Shown here in pieces: positions 55,524 through 64,000 of a stretch of 64,000 bases of DNA (positions are counted from its first letter, which is position 1; each line of letters opens with the position of its first letter). Below the pieces are notes generated by a model. The model saw nothing but the letters and a program-made list of their open reading frames with translations. It searched no databases and was not told the DNA's origin. Both the position numbers and the translations under genes were made by a program. The stretch is from positions 620,001-684,000 of the forward strand of contig JAJQJQ010000051.1 of the NCBI GenBank assembly GCA_028622995.1, given 5' to 3'. This stretch comes from Panagrolaimus kolymaensis (Eukaryota > Nematoda > Chromadorea > Rhabditida > Panagrolaimidae).

Positions 55524-55531
55524 TTCCATAG
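55524..55531. repeat. Right 8-bp target-site duplication (TTCCATAG)
   Basis: It differs from the left copy only at the seventh base (A for T). A post-insertion mutation would explain this and implies that the insertion is not brand new. Confidence 0.7.
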
Positions 55532-55570
55532 GAGGGAGCTGTTGCTAAAAAGAAGAAAGAAACTGAATAA
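55532..55570 (+). other. Possible C-terminal coding remnant next to the element
   Basis: Twelve codons followed by TAA read EGAVAKKKKETE, with AATAAA overlapping the stop. If the pre-insertion site was TTCCATTG (the left copy), the frame stays open leftward through TSIPLE into the 31-bp junction. With the right copy (TTCCATAG) a TAG precedes it immediately. The run is short, and lysine-rich frames arise easily in A-rich DNA, so this is only a hint that the element and satellite lie in or beside a broken exon. Confidence 0.15.
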
Positions 55571-56464
55571 ATTTGAATGAAAATCAGCTATAATTGCTAG
55601 AATTTTAACCTTATTTTATTTTTAAAGAAATATTAAATCCAAATTGTGGTGAACCTCGAAGCTACATGCCAGGTTTTTTTCTAAAACAAAAATGAAAAAC
55701 ACATAGATTTGAAATAAAGGAAGCAATAATTTATGCAAAAAAGAGAGAAATTGAAAGAAGATATGTAACGCACACATATAAAAGAAAATGTCGGTTGTCA
55801 TCGTCGTAGCTCACTTTCAGTGAAATTTTTGATAATATTACATTTTGTTTTTTACTTATTAAAAGTTTAGAATGCTGATAGATTTATTTATTTTAAAGTT
55901 GAAAAAACAAAAAAATATGTGATTAAAATTTAAAACTATGGTCAAATAAGTTTTTTTCATTAAAAAATTGTTTTTTCAGAAAAGTATTTTCTAATAAGCT
56001 TTTTTACTTTCACAAAATTATCTTGCTTTAAACATTAATTTTAGTCTGAAAAAATGCCCTTTTTTGCGTCGTTTCTTTTTTTGTTTGCATTTATTTTTTC
56101 CATATTTCGCTGTTCTTTTGTATATGAGCAACTCTTATTTATCAATCAAAAAATATATGAAATCATATTTCAGGTTTTTAAACAATAAAAGAAAATATAA
56201 TAAATATCAAAGAAAAAAAGAAGGAAGAAACAATAAATCTCAAATGTTTATATTTTTCATTATTTTTTTTAAATGGAAAAAAATTAATGCGCGCCATTAT
56301 TGCTTGGTTACTATATTTCTTTATTTCATAGAAACCATTTTTTTTTGTTAGAAAAGCCTCAAAAAAATAAAGAAAACTTAAACAACTACAACTACAAAGA
56401 ATTTTTTTTTGCTTTGGTATTTTCATCTTATTTATTTTTTAAAATTTTTTGAGAGAGAAAAAAT
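55571..56464. other. Intergenic region upstream of the 118-residue gene
   Basis: AT-rich DNA with many short frames, none convincing. It contains the diverged satellite-like stretch at 55628-55740. A splice-acceptor-like TTTTTTCAG ends at 55979 and ATATTTCAG ends at 56173, but the following DNA has several ATGs and no clear exon. The segment presumably includes the promoter and 5' leader of the next gene. No specific promoter element is recognisable. Confidence 0.5.
55628..55740 (+). repeat. Probable diverged single satellite monomer outside the array
   Basis: The block order matches the monomer: AAATATT, then ATCC and AATT, then CTCGAAGC at exactly the satellite spacing (20 bp between AAATATT and CTCGAAGC), then CATG, a T7 tract, TAAAAC, AAAATG, AAAAA and GCAATAAT. 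Over the first 35 bp, 25 positions match without gaps; beyond that gaps are needed. It has the same orientation as the array. Chance similarity in AT-rich DNA is possible, but the non-AT core CTCGAAGC in the right register argues for homology. Confidence 0.45.
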
Positions 56465-56821
56465 ATGTTTGCAAAGGTTGCAATTATCTTATATGTTATT
56501 GTAGCTTCACTAACAGCTATTCCAGCATTTTTTACTAAATTGAATCCCGATGGTTCTACCACTTCTCCATTACCTATTTATAGCGGATATTATTCTCCAG
56601 GATTAGTTAATTATGTTGTGGGTCACGCAATATTGACATTTTCTTTGACTTTTATTTCATTTATTTATGAATTATGGGAATTACGAGCAAAAAATATGGC
56701 AATTGAAGCTAATCGAACGAGGGTCAATGAAAAATATACCGAAAAGAACTTCTATGTATTTCCTGATCCACGAGCTTATAAACCTGGGCTACGAGGTGAT
56801 GCTTTTCAACCACCCATTTAA
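56465..56821 (+). CDS. Unrecognised 118-residue two-helix membrane protein
   Basis: A single-exon frame starts at ATG 56465, five codons after an in-frame TGA at 56450, and ends TAA. I do not recognise the family. The start is hydrophobic (residues about 4-23, AKVAIILYVIVASLTAIPAF) and could be a signal peptide or first membrane helix. Residues about 24-46 are polar with Pro, Ser and Tyr. A second hydrophobic stretch lies at about 47-68 (ending TFSLTFISFIYELWEL). A basic/acidic tail follows and ends FPDPRAYKPGLRGDAFQPPI. The Pro/Arg-rich end looks conserved rather than random, and base composition is clearly less AT-rich than the flanks, which supports real coding. A small integral membrane protein is the safe description. 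A small nematode-specific organelle subunit is possible but unsupported. A poly(A) signal follows 63 bp after the stop. Confidence 0.8.
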   Translation: MFAKVAIILYVIVASLTAIPAFFTKLNPDGSTTSPLPIYSGYYSPGLVNYVVGHAILTFSLTFISFIYELWELRAKNMAIEANRTRVNEKYTEKNFYVFPDPRAYKPGLRGDAFQPPI

Positions 56822-56884
56822 TTAATTAATATTTATTTGTTTTGTTTTGTTGATTGAAACTTAACGTTTTTTTTTGTATTTAAA

Positions 56885-56890
56885 AATAAA
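56885..56890 (+). terminator. Poly(A) signal AATAAA of the 118-residue gene
   Basis: The first canonical AATAAA after the stop codon, within a T- and A-rich 3' region. The distance fits a short nematode 3' UTR. Confidence 0.55.
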
Positions 56891-58640
56891 AAAAGTAACA
56901 TGTATTTTGAATAATCTCTTGTTGTTTCCTTCAAAGTTTAAATGAAAAAAAACTAACGAAAATTTTTGTGAAATATTCCTTTGTTTTATTTTTGATGTAA
57001 ATTGCATTTTTTTGTTTTAATATTAAAATAATAAATAAATTATTTTAAATGACATCCAAATATGGCTGCAAAAAAAAATGAATGATAAAACTGTCCTTTG
57101 AAAGTTGTGTTGACGGATTTTAGGTTCTGAACGAGCTATGTGGCTTTGAAAAAAAAAATAACATTAAAAATTTGCTGAATCATGTTTTGAGTTACGGAGC
57201 TCAATAAGGCATATGAATTTTTTTATTCAGAAATATTTCTTATAATTTATAAAAATTAATGCGAAGAGGATTTTGAATCGCATACCATTTAAGACCTTCA
57301 ACCATTAATTTTTTATTTTATGAACACTTGTATCAAACTTTGATGCAAAAAATTTAAATCCAAGCCTTCTTGACAAATTATGAATCATTTTTATTAATTT
57401 CGTTTAAAAAAAGCAGAAATTGTAAAAGTGCCATTGTAAATTTTAAACTTTTCATAAATCAAAACAAATTCTTTTTATTTTTTAATAATTCCAAGAATTA
57501 ATAATAAAAAATAAAAAAACATGTGAAAACAAAATTTTGGGTGATTATACTTTTTTGTGATTTTAACTTTACCAAATAACGTATTAGTAATTAATTATTA
57601 TTCAAAATTTGAAAAATGAACTTTGAAGCAAATAACTAACTTTGTTAAATACTGTTAGCAGATGTTTTATAAAATAAAAGCGTTGTTGTACTTTATTCTT
57701 TGACAAAAAAATAAAAATAAAATAATAATAAATTTATAAGGAGATGTCTGGCGTCAACAACAACCTGCCTGCAGAGTAATAATAATCATAAATTTATAAT
57801 TCTGAAAAAAAGAAAGAAAATAAAAGTAATTGAATTTTCGAGAAACATAAAGTTTTATTTTGTTATTTATTTGGGTTTGTTTGTTAGCTAAAAAAATTAT
57901 AAAATTTTAAAAAAGGAAATATATTTTTAAAAAATCAAATTAATTAAGAAAAGATTATTTTTAAATTTGAATAAATTCGGCGTTCGTCAAATAATAAAAA
58001 AAGATTGAAACTTTGTCGTCTTTTTTTTATGCGGGTGTATGTTCTTGATTAGTTTACAGGACTTTTTTTTTGAGGTTAAAAAAACTAATAAAATCTTTGG
58101 ACGGTTGTTGTTTGTCTTCCCATTTTTCATTATCATAGAAATTAAATCTTAGTGAATTTTTATTTATTTGTCGTGTGCCATTTTGAATGAAAATAAATAT
58201 CATAGCCAGAGTTCTATGATATTTAGGATAGCGCATAACCTTGACCAAGACAGACCATAGCTCACTTTTGAAAATTGGTTCCAAAAAAATACATAGGATT
58301 TTTTCTAAAATCTTACATACATATTTTTAATCCAACTTTCAAGTTTGGAAAAAAAGGAAATAGAAAATTAGACAATTTTCATTATTTTTTATTTGTTAGT
58401 AAATTTTGTGAATTTTACCTTACTGTATTACTTTTTTTGTTATGATAAGATTTGACTGACAGGTGGCGGTCTAGCAATGATGATGATAATGTTTCAAAAG
58501 GTTAAACAACCAAGAGCTTAATTTTTTTTCTTTTGAATTCGTGCCCTTTTAAACTTTTAATATTTTTCTCGCTGTAATAACTTTTTTCATTTAAAATTTT
58601 CACCTTTTTAAAATAAATGCTCAAACTTTAATTATTTTTT
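56891..58640. other. Intergenic region, AT-rich, no supported gene
   Basis: About 1.75 kb of low-complexity A/T runs. On the minus strand 58054-58284 holds a 76-codon open frame (starting MEPIFKSELWSVL). Its composition is more balanced than its surroundings, but it resembles no family I know and has no flanking splice pattern, so it is not called. The stretch near 58441-58490 is conspicuously richer in G and C and contains a GATAAG motif and an E-box, and could be part of the receptor promoter. No tRNA or spliced-leader RNA was seen. Confidence 0.5.
58458..58468 (-). promoter_or_regulatory. Candidate E-box upstream of the receptor gene
   Basis: CAGGTG lies at 58460-58465. On the minus strand the context CGCCACCTGTC fits 9 of 11 positions of the E-box reported upstream of C. 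elegans chemoreceptor genes (WWYCACSTGYY, from memory), missing only the two leading W positions. It lies about 270 bp before the receptor ATG, in a locally GC-richer patch with GATAAG nearby (58444-58449). Function is inferred. Confidence 0.3.
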
Positions 58641-58652
58641 TTTTTTTTTCAG
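58641..58652 (+). other. Candidate splice acceptor (trans- or 5'-UTR) for the receptor
   Basis: A long T run ending TTTTTCAG, a strong nematode 3' splice site, is placed 82 bp before the receptor ATG with no good donor recognised upstream. It could receive a spliced leader or close a 5'-UTR intron. Confidence 0.4.
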
Positions 58653-58734
58653 AACTTATTAGTCATTTGCTAAAATTGCTACAGTAATTTTTTTTCTCCA
58701 AAAACAAAACCAACATTTTTTGTTTGTGAAAATA

Positions 58735-60009
58735 ATGGATTTCAAAACATTTACAATTTTTACATTAATTTATTTAATTCCTGCATATCTTTTTTATTTA
58801 ATTTTCATAATTGAATTATTTCGAAAATCTTCGAAAGAATTAAAAACTCCATTTTTTAATTTAATAAAACTTTTGGGAATTATTGATTTAATTTTTGTTC
58901 CAATGCATTTTTATATTTATCGAATTGGACATTTCGAGACACTTTGGTCATATTTAGAAAAATTTAGTGAAAAAAATTTACCTATGACCATCGTTCAATG
59001 GTTATTTTGTGTATTTCAGCATTCCCAATTTATCGTGCATTTTTTATTGGCATTAAATCGACTTTCAGCTGTAACTCAACCAAATAAATATAAAATTTAT
59101 TGGGCTTCACGACATTTTTGGAAATATTGTGTTTTCACAATTGTGACACCAATGATTTATATGTCTTGGTTATTGTATTTTGGTGGACATATGTATTATG
59201 CAGAAGGATATAATTATATGGTTGATAGTTATAAAACATATTCAAATCTTGTAAGTTTTTTTATTTATTTGAGGACAAACTTTTTTTGGAATTTTTAAAG
59301 ATCCACAAAAAATTTTGGTGGATGCCTCTGTTTTTGAAGAAACCCATTAGCTTGGTTTTCTGATCACCAAATCTTTTTTACTCTCTGAAACCTGGACTCT
59401 ATGAATTTTTCGAAGCCGATTTGTGTGAAATAATAATTTATTTTTCAGTTAAAAAAATCAACCTTTTGTGTTGTGGTCGGTTCAGTAACATGCATAATAG
59501 CATTTATAATGGATTTATCAACATTTATTTATATTAATCGTAAAACATATTTGGAATATAATAAACATATTCGGTTACTTTTAGTTTCAATAGTTATATT
59601 ATTTACTTCAATAATTTATATGTTTTTTGAAGTAAGTTTTTTCAAACAAAGGAATTTGCATTTTTGTTTCTGTCTTCAATGTCAAGAGGCATACTGTTGT
59701 AGCTTTAGGTTGCTTTGATAAAAAAATTTTCTATGTCTCGCAAAATTTTAATTTTTTTTTCTGTTGTTTCAGTTTTTTTACATTCTTCCATTCGTAGTAA
59801 TTTTTGATGAAACTGCACTATTTCAACTATTAATTCTAATATTGGATATACAAAGTTTAATTTCGCCATTTTGTAATATCGCTTTAAATCCATATTTGCG
59901 TCAATCATTATTTAGAAGAAGATTGTTACAGAATGTTATTCGAGTACAAAATCAAAGTTCATCCCTTGTTGTTATTACAGCCGTAAATGAACGAAGTAAT
60001 CATTCATAA
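58735..60009 (+). CDS. Seven-transmembrane chemoreceptor, Srg/Srv-like
   Basis: Three exons (58735-59250, 59449-59631, 59773-60009) join in phase 0 through GTAAGT...TTTTTCAG and GTAAGT...GTTTCAG introns of 198 and 141 bp, giving 311 residues, a usual length for nematode chemoreceptors. The ATG starts MDFKTFTIF just ahead of the first helix. Seven hydrophobic segments are visible: TM1 (IFTLIYLIPAYLFYLIF), TM2 (LLGIIDLIFVPMHFY), TM3 ending in the typical LALNRLSAVTQP, TM4 (FTIVTPMIYMSWLLYF), TM5 (VGSVTCIIAFIMDLS), TM6 (VSIVILFTSIIYMFFE) and TM7 (LISPFCNIALNPYL). The LNR motif after TM3, followed by KYKIYW, and the SP-x-CN-x-x-x-NP end of TM7 fit the Srg/Srv superfamily of nematode-specific GPCRs. 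A role in chemosensation is inferred from the family. Two Trp-rich stretches (LWSYLEKF, WASRHFWKY) lie in the loops. The ligand is unknown, and Srg versus Srv is not settled. Confidence 0.85.
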
Positions 60010-60025
60010 TATTTATTTTTTGCGG

Positions 60026-60031
60026 AATAAA
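60026..60031 (+). terminator. Poly(A) signal AATAAA of the receptor gene
   Basis: It lies 17 bp after the stop codon, a short nematode-like 3' UTR. A further AAATAAAG is present near 60252. Confidence 0.5.
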
Positions 60032-60923
60032 CACTTTTGTTTTTGGTTGATCTCTTCAAATTTTCAAAATTTGTGTTACTTTAATACTTTTAAATTGTTG
60101 CTTTACATACATATAAAAAATTGTTTCAAACCAATACACTCTTGTTTCTTTATTACTCACTTTTTGTTTGTTGAAATAAAAAAAAACTTAGAAAAACATA
60201 AACACGGATGTTTGTAAACCCCAAAGATTTCGTTGAAAACACTCTATCGAAAATAAAGAAATAATTTCTCCCAAAAAATGGTTAATCAATAAATCGATTG
60301 CGGAGACGAAATCTTTAGCTTTACTTTTCAACTAAAATAAGCAAGCACCGCCAAAAAAGTAAATAAAAAGCAATGCAAAAAAAAGAAAGAAAAAGAAACA
60401 TTGGGAATAAATATGCGATAATTAATGCCTGCTGTTTACAAGATGCTTATATTGAACTGATAAGAGCCACCGAAGAAAAAAGTACATACAAAAACAAACA
60501 AACATCCGCAGTCAACAAAACAAATGACTAATAAGCGACTAACAAAACAATTATGCATTGCATCAAAAAAAAAAGATGGCGATTATGAAATGCGGTAAAA
60601 AATTTTGTAAAACAAAAAATGTTGAAACTTTGGAGAAAAAAAATACAAACAAAAAAACATTGCAACGGCTTTTTTTTTCAAGCGCAGTCTAGCCCCATTA
60701 AATCTCAAAGCGAAAGAACGAGCAACAGCAAAAAAGGCGCGAGCAAGCACCCAAAAAAATTGTTTCAAACACAAAAAAAAACCTTTCTTCTCTTTCTTTT
60801 TTGCATTCCTTTCCAGACTCAATTATTTTTTTTGTCTGCGTTTATTTGTATATTTCTTGACTCACGTTTTGAATCAACTCTAACTTCAAGCATCAACAAA
60901 TATCTCAAAAATCAAAAGCATCA
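60032..60923. other. Intergenic region before the ELYS-like gene
   Basis: A/T-rich with many A runs. Overlapping open frames on both strands around 60583-60966 come from low-complexity Lys/Phe coding and are not called. It presumably holds the promoter and 5' leader of the ELYS-like gene. The 0.9-kb gap and the receptor's own poly(A) signal argue against an operon, whose genes usually sit about 100 bp apart in nematodes. Confidence 0.5.
60804..60816 (+). other. Candidate trans-splice acceptor of the ELYS-like gene
   Basis: CATTCCTTTCCAG follows a pyrimidine-rich run and lies 107 bp before the ATG. A weaker alternative is CTAACTTCAAG ending at 60890. Either could receive a spliced leader or end a 5'-UTR intron. 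Confidence 0.35.
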
Positions 60924-63900
60924 ATGGCTTTACGGCATCATCAAAAGCTTTATTCAAGTCCAATAAAGAAATCAAAAGCTTTGCCACTGGTATCTTCATC
61001 AACAGCATTATCGACGGATGGGTATGAAAAAGGTGGATTTTTTACATATCGAGGTATGTCTCTTTCTTTGCATTTTATGTTTTTATGTTACATTCTTGTT
61101 ATTTTTTAGGTGAAGATACTGGTTATTTTTACACTTCCGCTGGTGATCGTCTTTCCGTCTTTCAATCAAATGGCCATATCGAAGAAGCAACCTTAGCTTT
61201 TACTATTCCTTTTGGTCCAAAAGCTAGTGTTATTGATTGTATCTACTTTCCACTCAATGGTGAGTTCAGTTTTAAACTTTTGGAACTATGATATTAGCTT
61301 GTTTACAAAGATTTTTCATCATAAAACATCTCTTGATCATTTGTTTACCTTTAAAACTATTCCATTTACTAACTTGTATTCATTTTTAGACAAATCTCCT
61401 GGCTTGGTCGTTGCTGTATTTGATCCAACTGTAAATGAATTAAGGACCAAGCATTATCTTGCATATGTTTCTTTAACAAAAAGACGGGTACTAAAGAAGG
61501 TCGCTGCTCCTGGCGTTGTAAGTGTTTATATCATTCTTTTTAAACTTCTTTAACCATTTTCTTCTTCAGGTTAACTCCATTGCGAATATCATCGATGGTG
61601 CAACATATCCTTCACAAGTAAATGGTCTCCATTCTGCTTTCCAAGAAAAATGGCCGCATGTCATTGGTGTTAGTATTCGTGAAAATGGTGCAGCTTTAAC
61701 CCATCTTGGTATGACATGTGAAGATGACGAACATATTGATGAATTGCATAAAGCTACTAATACCATCTTTCTTGGAAGTAAGTTTTTTTATCCTTTACTT
61801 ACATCATTAACTTCTTATTCATTTTAGAAAACTTCGTCAACGGCGCTGATACATTTGAATTTCGCGATGATAATGGAAAAAGTTATTCTGGAAAAAGAGC
61901 AAATTTCTTTGTATCAAAATTTGCCTTTATTGAAAGATGTGCTATCGTCATCATGGGTTTTCCGTTTGGTGGTATTTACATGGTCAGCCTTCGAACTCAA
62001 CGTCCTTATGCTTTCTTTGTTTCACATGGTGTTATTGAAGATATCGCTTTACAAGATGCTGATGATGATCCAAGAGGTTTCTTCTATGTTTGGTATGCTT
62101 TATCAAGAGGTGAAAAGTAAGCTTTTTTCTTTCTTTTCATGGACTCCTAACAAAACATCGTTTCAGAGCTCATGCACTTTCAAGTTTTGCAATGTTTTCT
62201 GAGGAAGATTTAAAGAACAAAAACTATGACTATCCTCAATTCAACTTTAGTGTCAACTTTGTTCTAAATGATTACGAATCATTTATATCAGTTAAAACAA
62301 TGCTTGTTGATCGTGCTCGTCTAGCTGGTTCTCCGAAAGAAGCTGACTCATCAGGAAATGATTCAATTATCGCCAACACGAAGTCTTCATCTTTGGCACT
62401 TTTTACATGGCTTAGTGCATCAAAACCATCCAAGATTTGTGGAGCTTTATTTGATTTGAACATGTTTTACTTCAAACGATGTCCATCCCGCTTATCACCT
62501 GATGATACAGAATTACGCCAAATTGCTTGCTGTGCTGGATTTCAAAGTGACGAATCAATTGATGTTAAAAATATGAAAATATTTGTATGTTTTACACTCT
62601 TTTTTTTCTCGTGATTTTTACAATAACCCGTTAACATTTTAGGATCTTCTCTTGATGCCAAACTCTCTTCATGCTTTTGTATCTGTGGACAACGAAGACA
62701 AAGATCAAATTTTCTACCCGTCTGTCTATTCATATACCATTAAAGCTTTAACTCATAATCGTGCTTTGTATTTGAATATCGATTCCATTCAAGATCAATA
62801 TCTCAAGCAAGTCAACGCCGACTTTATCGAACATTGGAAGCAGCCCACCGAAGCTTGTATTCAATTTAATGCTCTTGGTATTTCTGAACTTCCTTATGAA
62901 ACCAATGACAAGCGATATTATTACTTGAACACTCTCCTCAAGCATGCATATCACTTTTGTATCTCTGATTTCATCTTGGATCCTCAAACATCTGTGCCTG
63001 ATTTAAAGTTTATTCTCAAATGGCTGAATAAAGAAATGGAAGTGAACAAAGAAACTTTGGATCGTTTTTGTAAGTTTTCCCTTTTGTATTGGTTTCAACT
63101 TACTATAATGATTTGTTTTTAGGCCAACCCTTGCTTAATGGTAGCGAAATCTCTCATTCAGCTATGCATTTTATCAAATTCTCTGAACATTTATTCTATC
63201 GTATTTCTCAACTGATCGATTCGCTTATTGAACGTGTACAAAAGAAAGAAGAAGAAGAGGATCTCCTGAAGTTGCTCAAAGTTGCTTCAAGTATTGCCAA
63301 TGGTGTTTATCTTTATTCAATCGGGATAAAATTTGGCCTTGAACAGAAAATGCTTCCACAAACTTCTCGTTTCCTGAATGTTAACAAGGATCTCAAAAAA
63401 CTTTTCGATGAAAGAATTTTGAACAACAATGGCAGCAAAGGAACGCTTGCAATTCTTCGTCTTACTCGAGAGTGTATGGATTCTGCACCTGATGCTTCTA
63501 TTTGGGGGAACAAGTCAGCTCAACAATGGTATCCTCCTCAAGATTATTCAACATGGCTTGGATTATACTTAATGGTAAACCTCTCCAAGACGGCCAAAGC
63601 AACAATATTTGGATATTATCTTTATGATTTGCATAAACAAGGGCTATGGCGAGATGATGTAAGTTTTTTTCTTTTTCTTATCAACATACTTTAATTTTAG
63701 AATCTTTATAGAAATTACTCGACAAAGGCTTGGGATACTTTCTCTCTGTCGATTCTGATAAACTTCTTGCAATCAAACGGCGTATCGAGAAAATGTACAA
63801 AGCTGATGAACAATTATCTGAAGATGATACTGATGTGGTTCTTGCAAAAGTTGTTCATGATATGAAGAATCCACAAGATGAAACACCAAAAACTTTGGAA

Positions 63901-64000
63901 GATTTCAGTAATTTGTCGTTAATCACTCATGATCAAATTGAAACTGCCAAACAACATTTCCTCAATCTACCTCATGGAGTTCATCATTGGAATATTTCTG
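60924..64000 (+). CDS. mel-28: ELYS/MEL-28-like nucleoporin, N-terminal 858 residues (3' end off window)
   Basis: ELYS (MEL-28 in C. elegans, AHCTF1 in human) binds chromatin and recruits the Y-complex of nucleoporins to seed nuclear pores after mitosis. Nine exons join in frame: 60924-61053, 61110-61259, 61390-61517, 61570-61777, 61828-62116, 62167-62584, 62643-63069, 63123-63658, 63712-64000+. Introns are 50-58 bp except intron 2 (130 bp). Matches to ELYS in order: APGVVNSIANIID at about 131-143, the DDDPRGFFYVW turn just before residue 300, ALFTW...KPS...GALFDLN at 379-400, IFYPSVYSY at 464-472, and PDLKFILKWLNKEMEVNKE then LDRFCQPLLNGS at 560-591. Residues about 40-500 should be the seven-bladed beta-propeller and the rest the start of the helical ELYS domain. 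An acidic EEEED run follows at about residue 631. The C-terminal disordered, AT-hook-type region expected for the family is outside the window. Confidence 0.85.

Noticed and set aside
56064..56426. Overlapping open frames on both strands (56064-56351 +, 56178-56426 -)
   Set aside because: Phe/Lys/Ile-only low-complexity translations of A/T runs, with no splice context or family resemblance.
58054..58284. Minus-strand 76-codon frame starting MEPIFKSELW
   Set aside because: Somewhat balanced composition, but no recognised family, a poly-Lys end, and no supporting exon or poly(A) context. Could be revisited with RNA data.
58720..58737. TTG start at 58720 for the receptor
   Set aside because: A eukaryotic gene should use the ATG at 58735, which sits directly before the first membrane helix.
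59401..59425. TTTCGAAGCCG in the receptor's first intron resembling the satellite
   Set aside because: Only about 11 bp match and the surrounding sequence does not follow the monomer order.
60583..60966. Open frames on both strands upstream of the ELYS-like gene
   Set aside because: They overlap each other, have Lys/Phe-rich biased composition and lie in the presumed leader. The ELYS-like frame begins at 60924.
60924..64000. Nup155 or Nup133 as identity of the large gene
   Set aside because: Propeller-plus-helix architecture is shared, but the motif order (FTW...KPS...GLFD, FxxPSxY, LRFVLEW-type and DRLCxPLxxGS-type motifs) fits ELYS and not those families.
58735..64000. Receptor and ELYS-like gene as an operon
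   Set aside because: The 0.9-kb gap, a separate poly(A) signal and unrelated functions do not fit nematode operon spacing.

Overview
The window looks like nuclear DNA from a nematode. The evidence is a rhodopsin-like serpentine receptor resembling the nematode Srg/Srv chemoreceptor superfamily, short introns (mostly 50-58 bp) ending in TTTTAG or TTTCAG, and very AT-rich intergenic DNA. The species cannot be fixed from the sequence. A panagrolaimid-type genome is only a guess.

Positions 1-54609 (85% of the window) are one uninterrupted head-to-tail satellite with a 136-bp monomer, about 22% GC. Walking the monomer starts gives 401 complete monomers plus one partial monomer at the right edge; the array runs off the left edge. 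All length changes I found are three 8-bp deletions, eighteen 1-bp T-tract contractions and four other 1-bp deletions. They sum to 46 bp, exactly the shortfall from 401 x 136. Single-base variants are not random. They fall into two linked haplotypes, region-specific private variants, and duplicated blocks of 4-15 monomers, including a tandem duplication of a 2038-bp, 15-monomer unit.

Positions 54610-55531 form the boundary: 31 bp of unique sequence, then an 883-bp hAT-like non-autonomous element. It has CAGTGTTG termini, near-matching 8-bp target-site duplications, and ends packed with the palindrome TCGATTAATCGA. About 100 bp beyond it lies a stretch that seems to be a heavily diverged satellite monomer.

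Positions 55532-64000 are ordinary genic DNA, all on the + strand. There is a single-exon gene for an unrecognised 118-residue membrane protein (56465-56821), a three-exon seven-transmembrane receptor gene of 311 residues (58735-60009), and the first nine exons (858 residues) of a gene that resembles ELYS/MEL-28/AHCTF1, the chromatin-binding nucleoporin that seeds nuclear pore assembly (60924 to the right edge). The genes look independent: they are about 0.9-1.9 kb apart, the first two have their own poly(A) signals, and the functions are unrelated.

All reading was by eye. Family assignments rest on remembered family sequences and motifs, not on searches.
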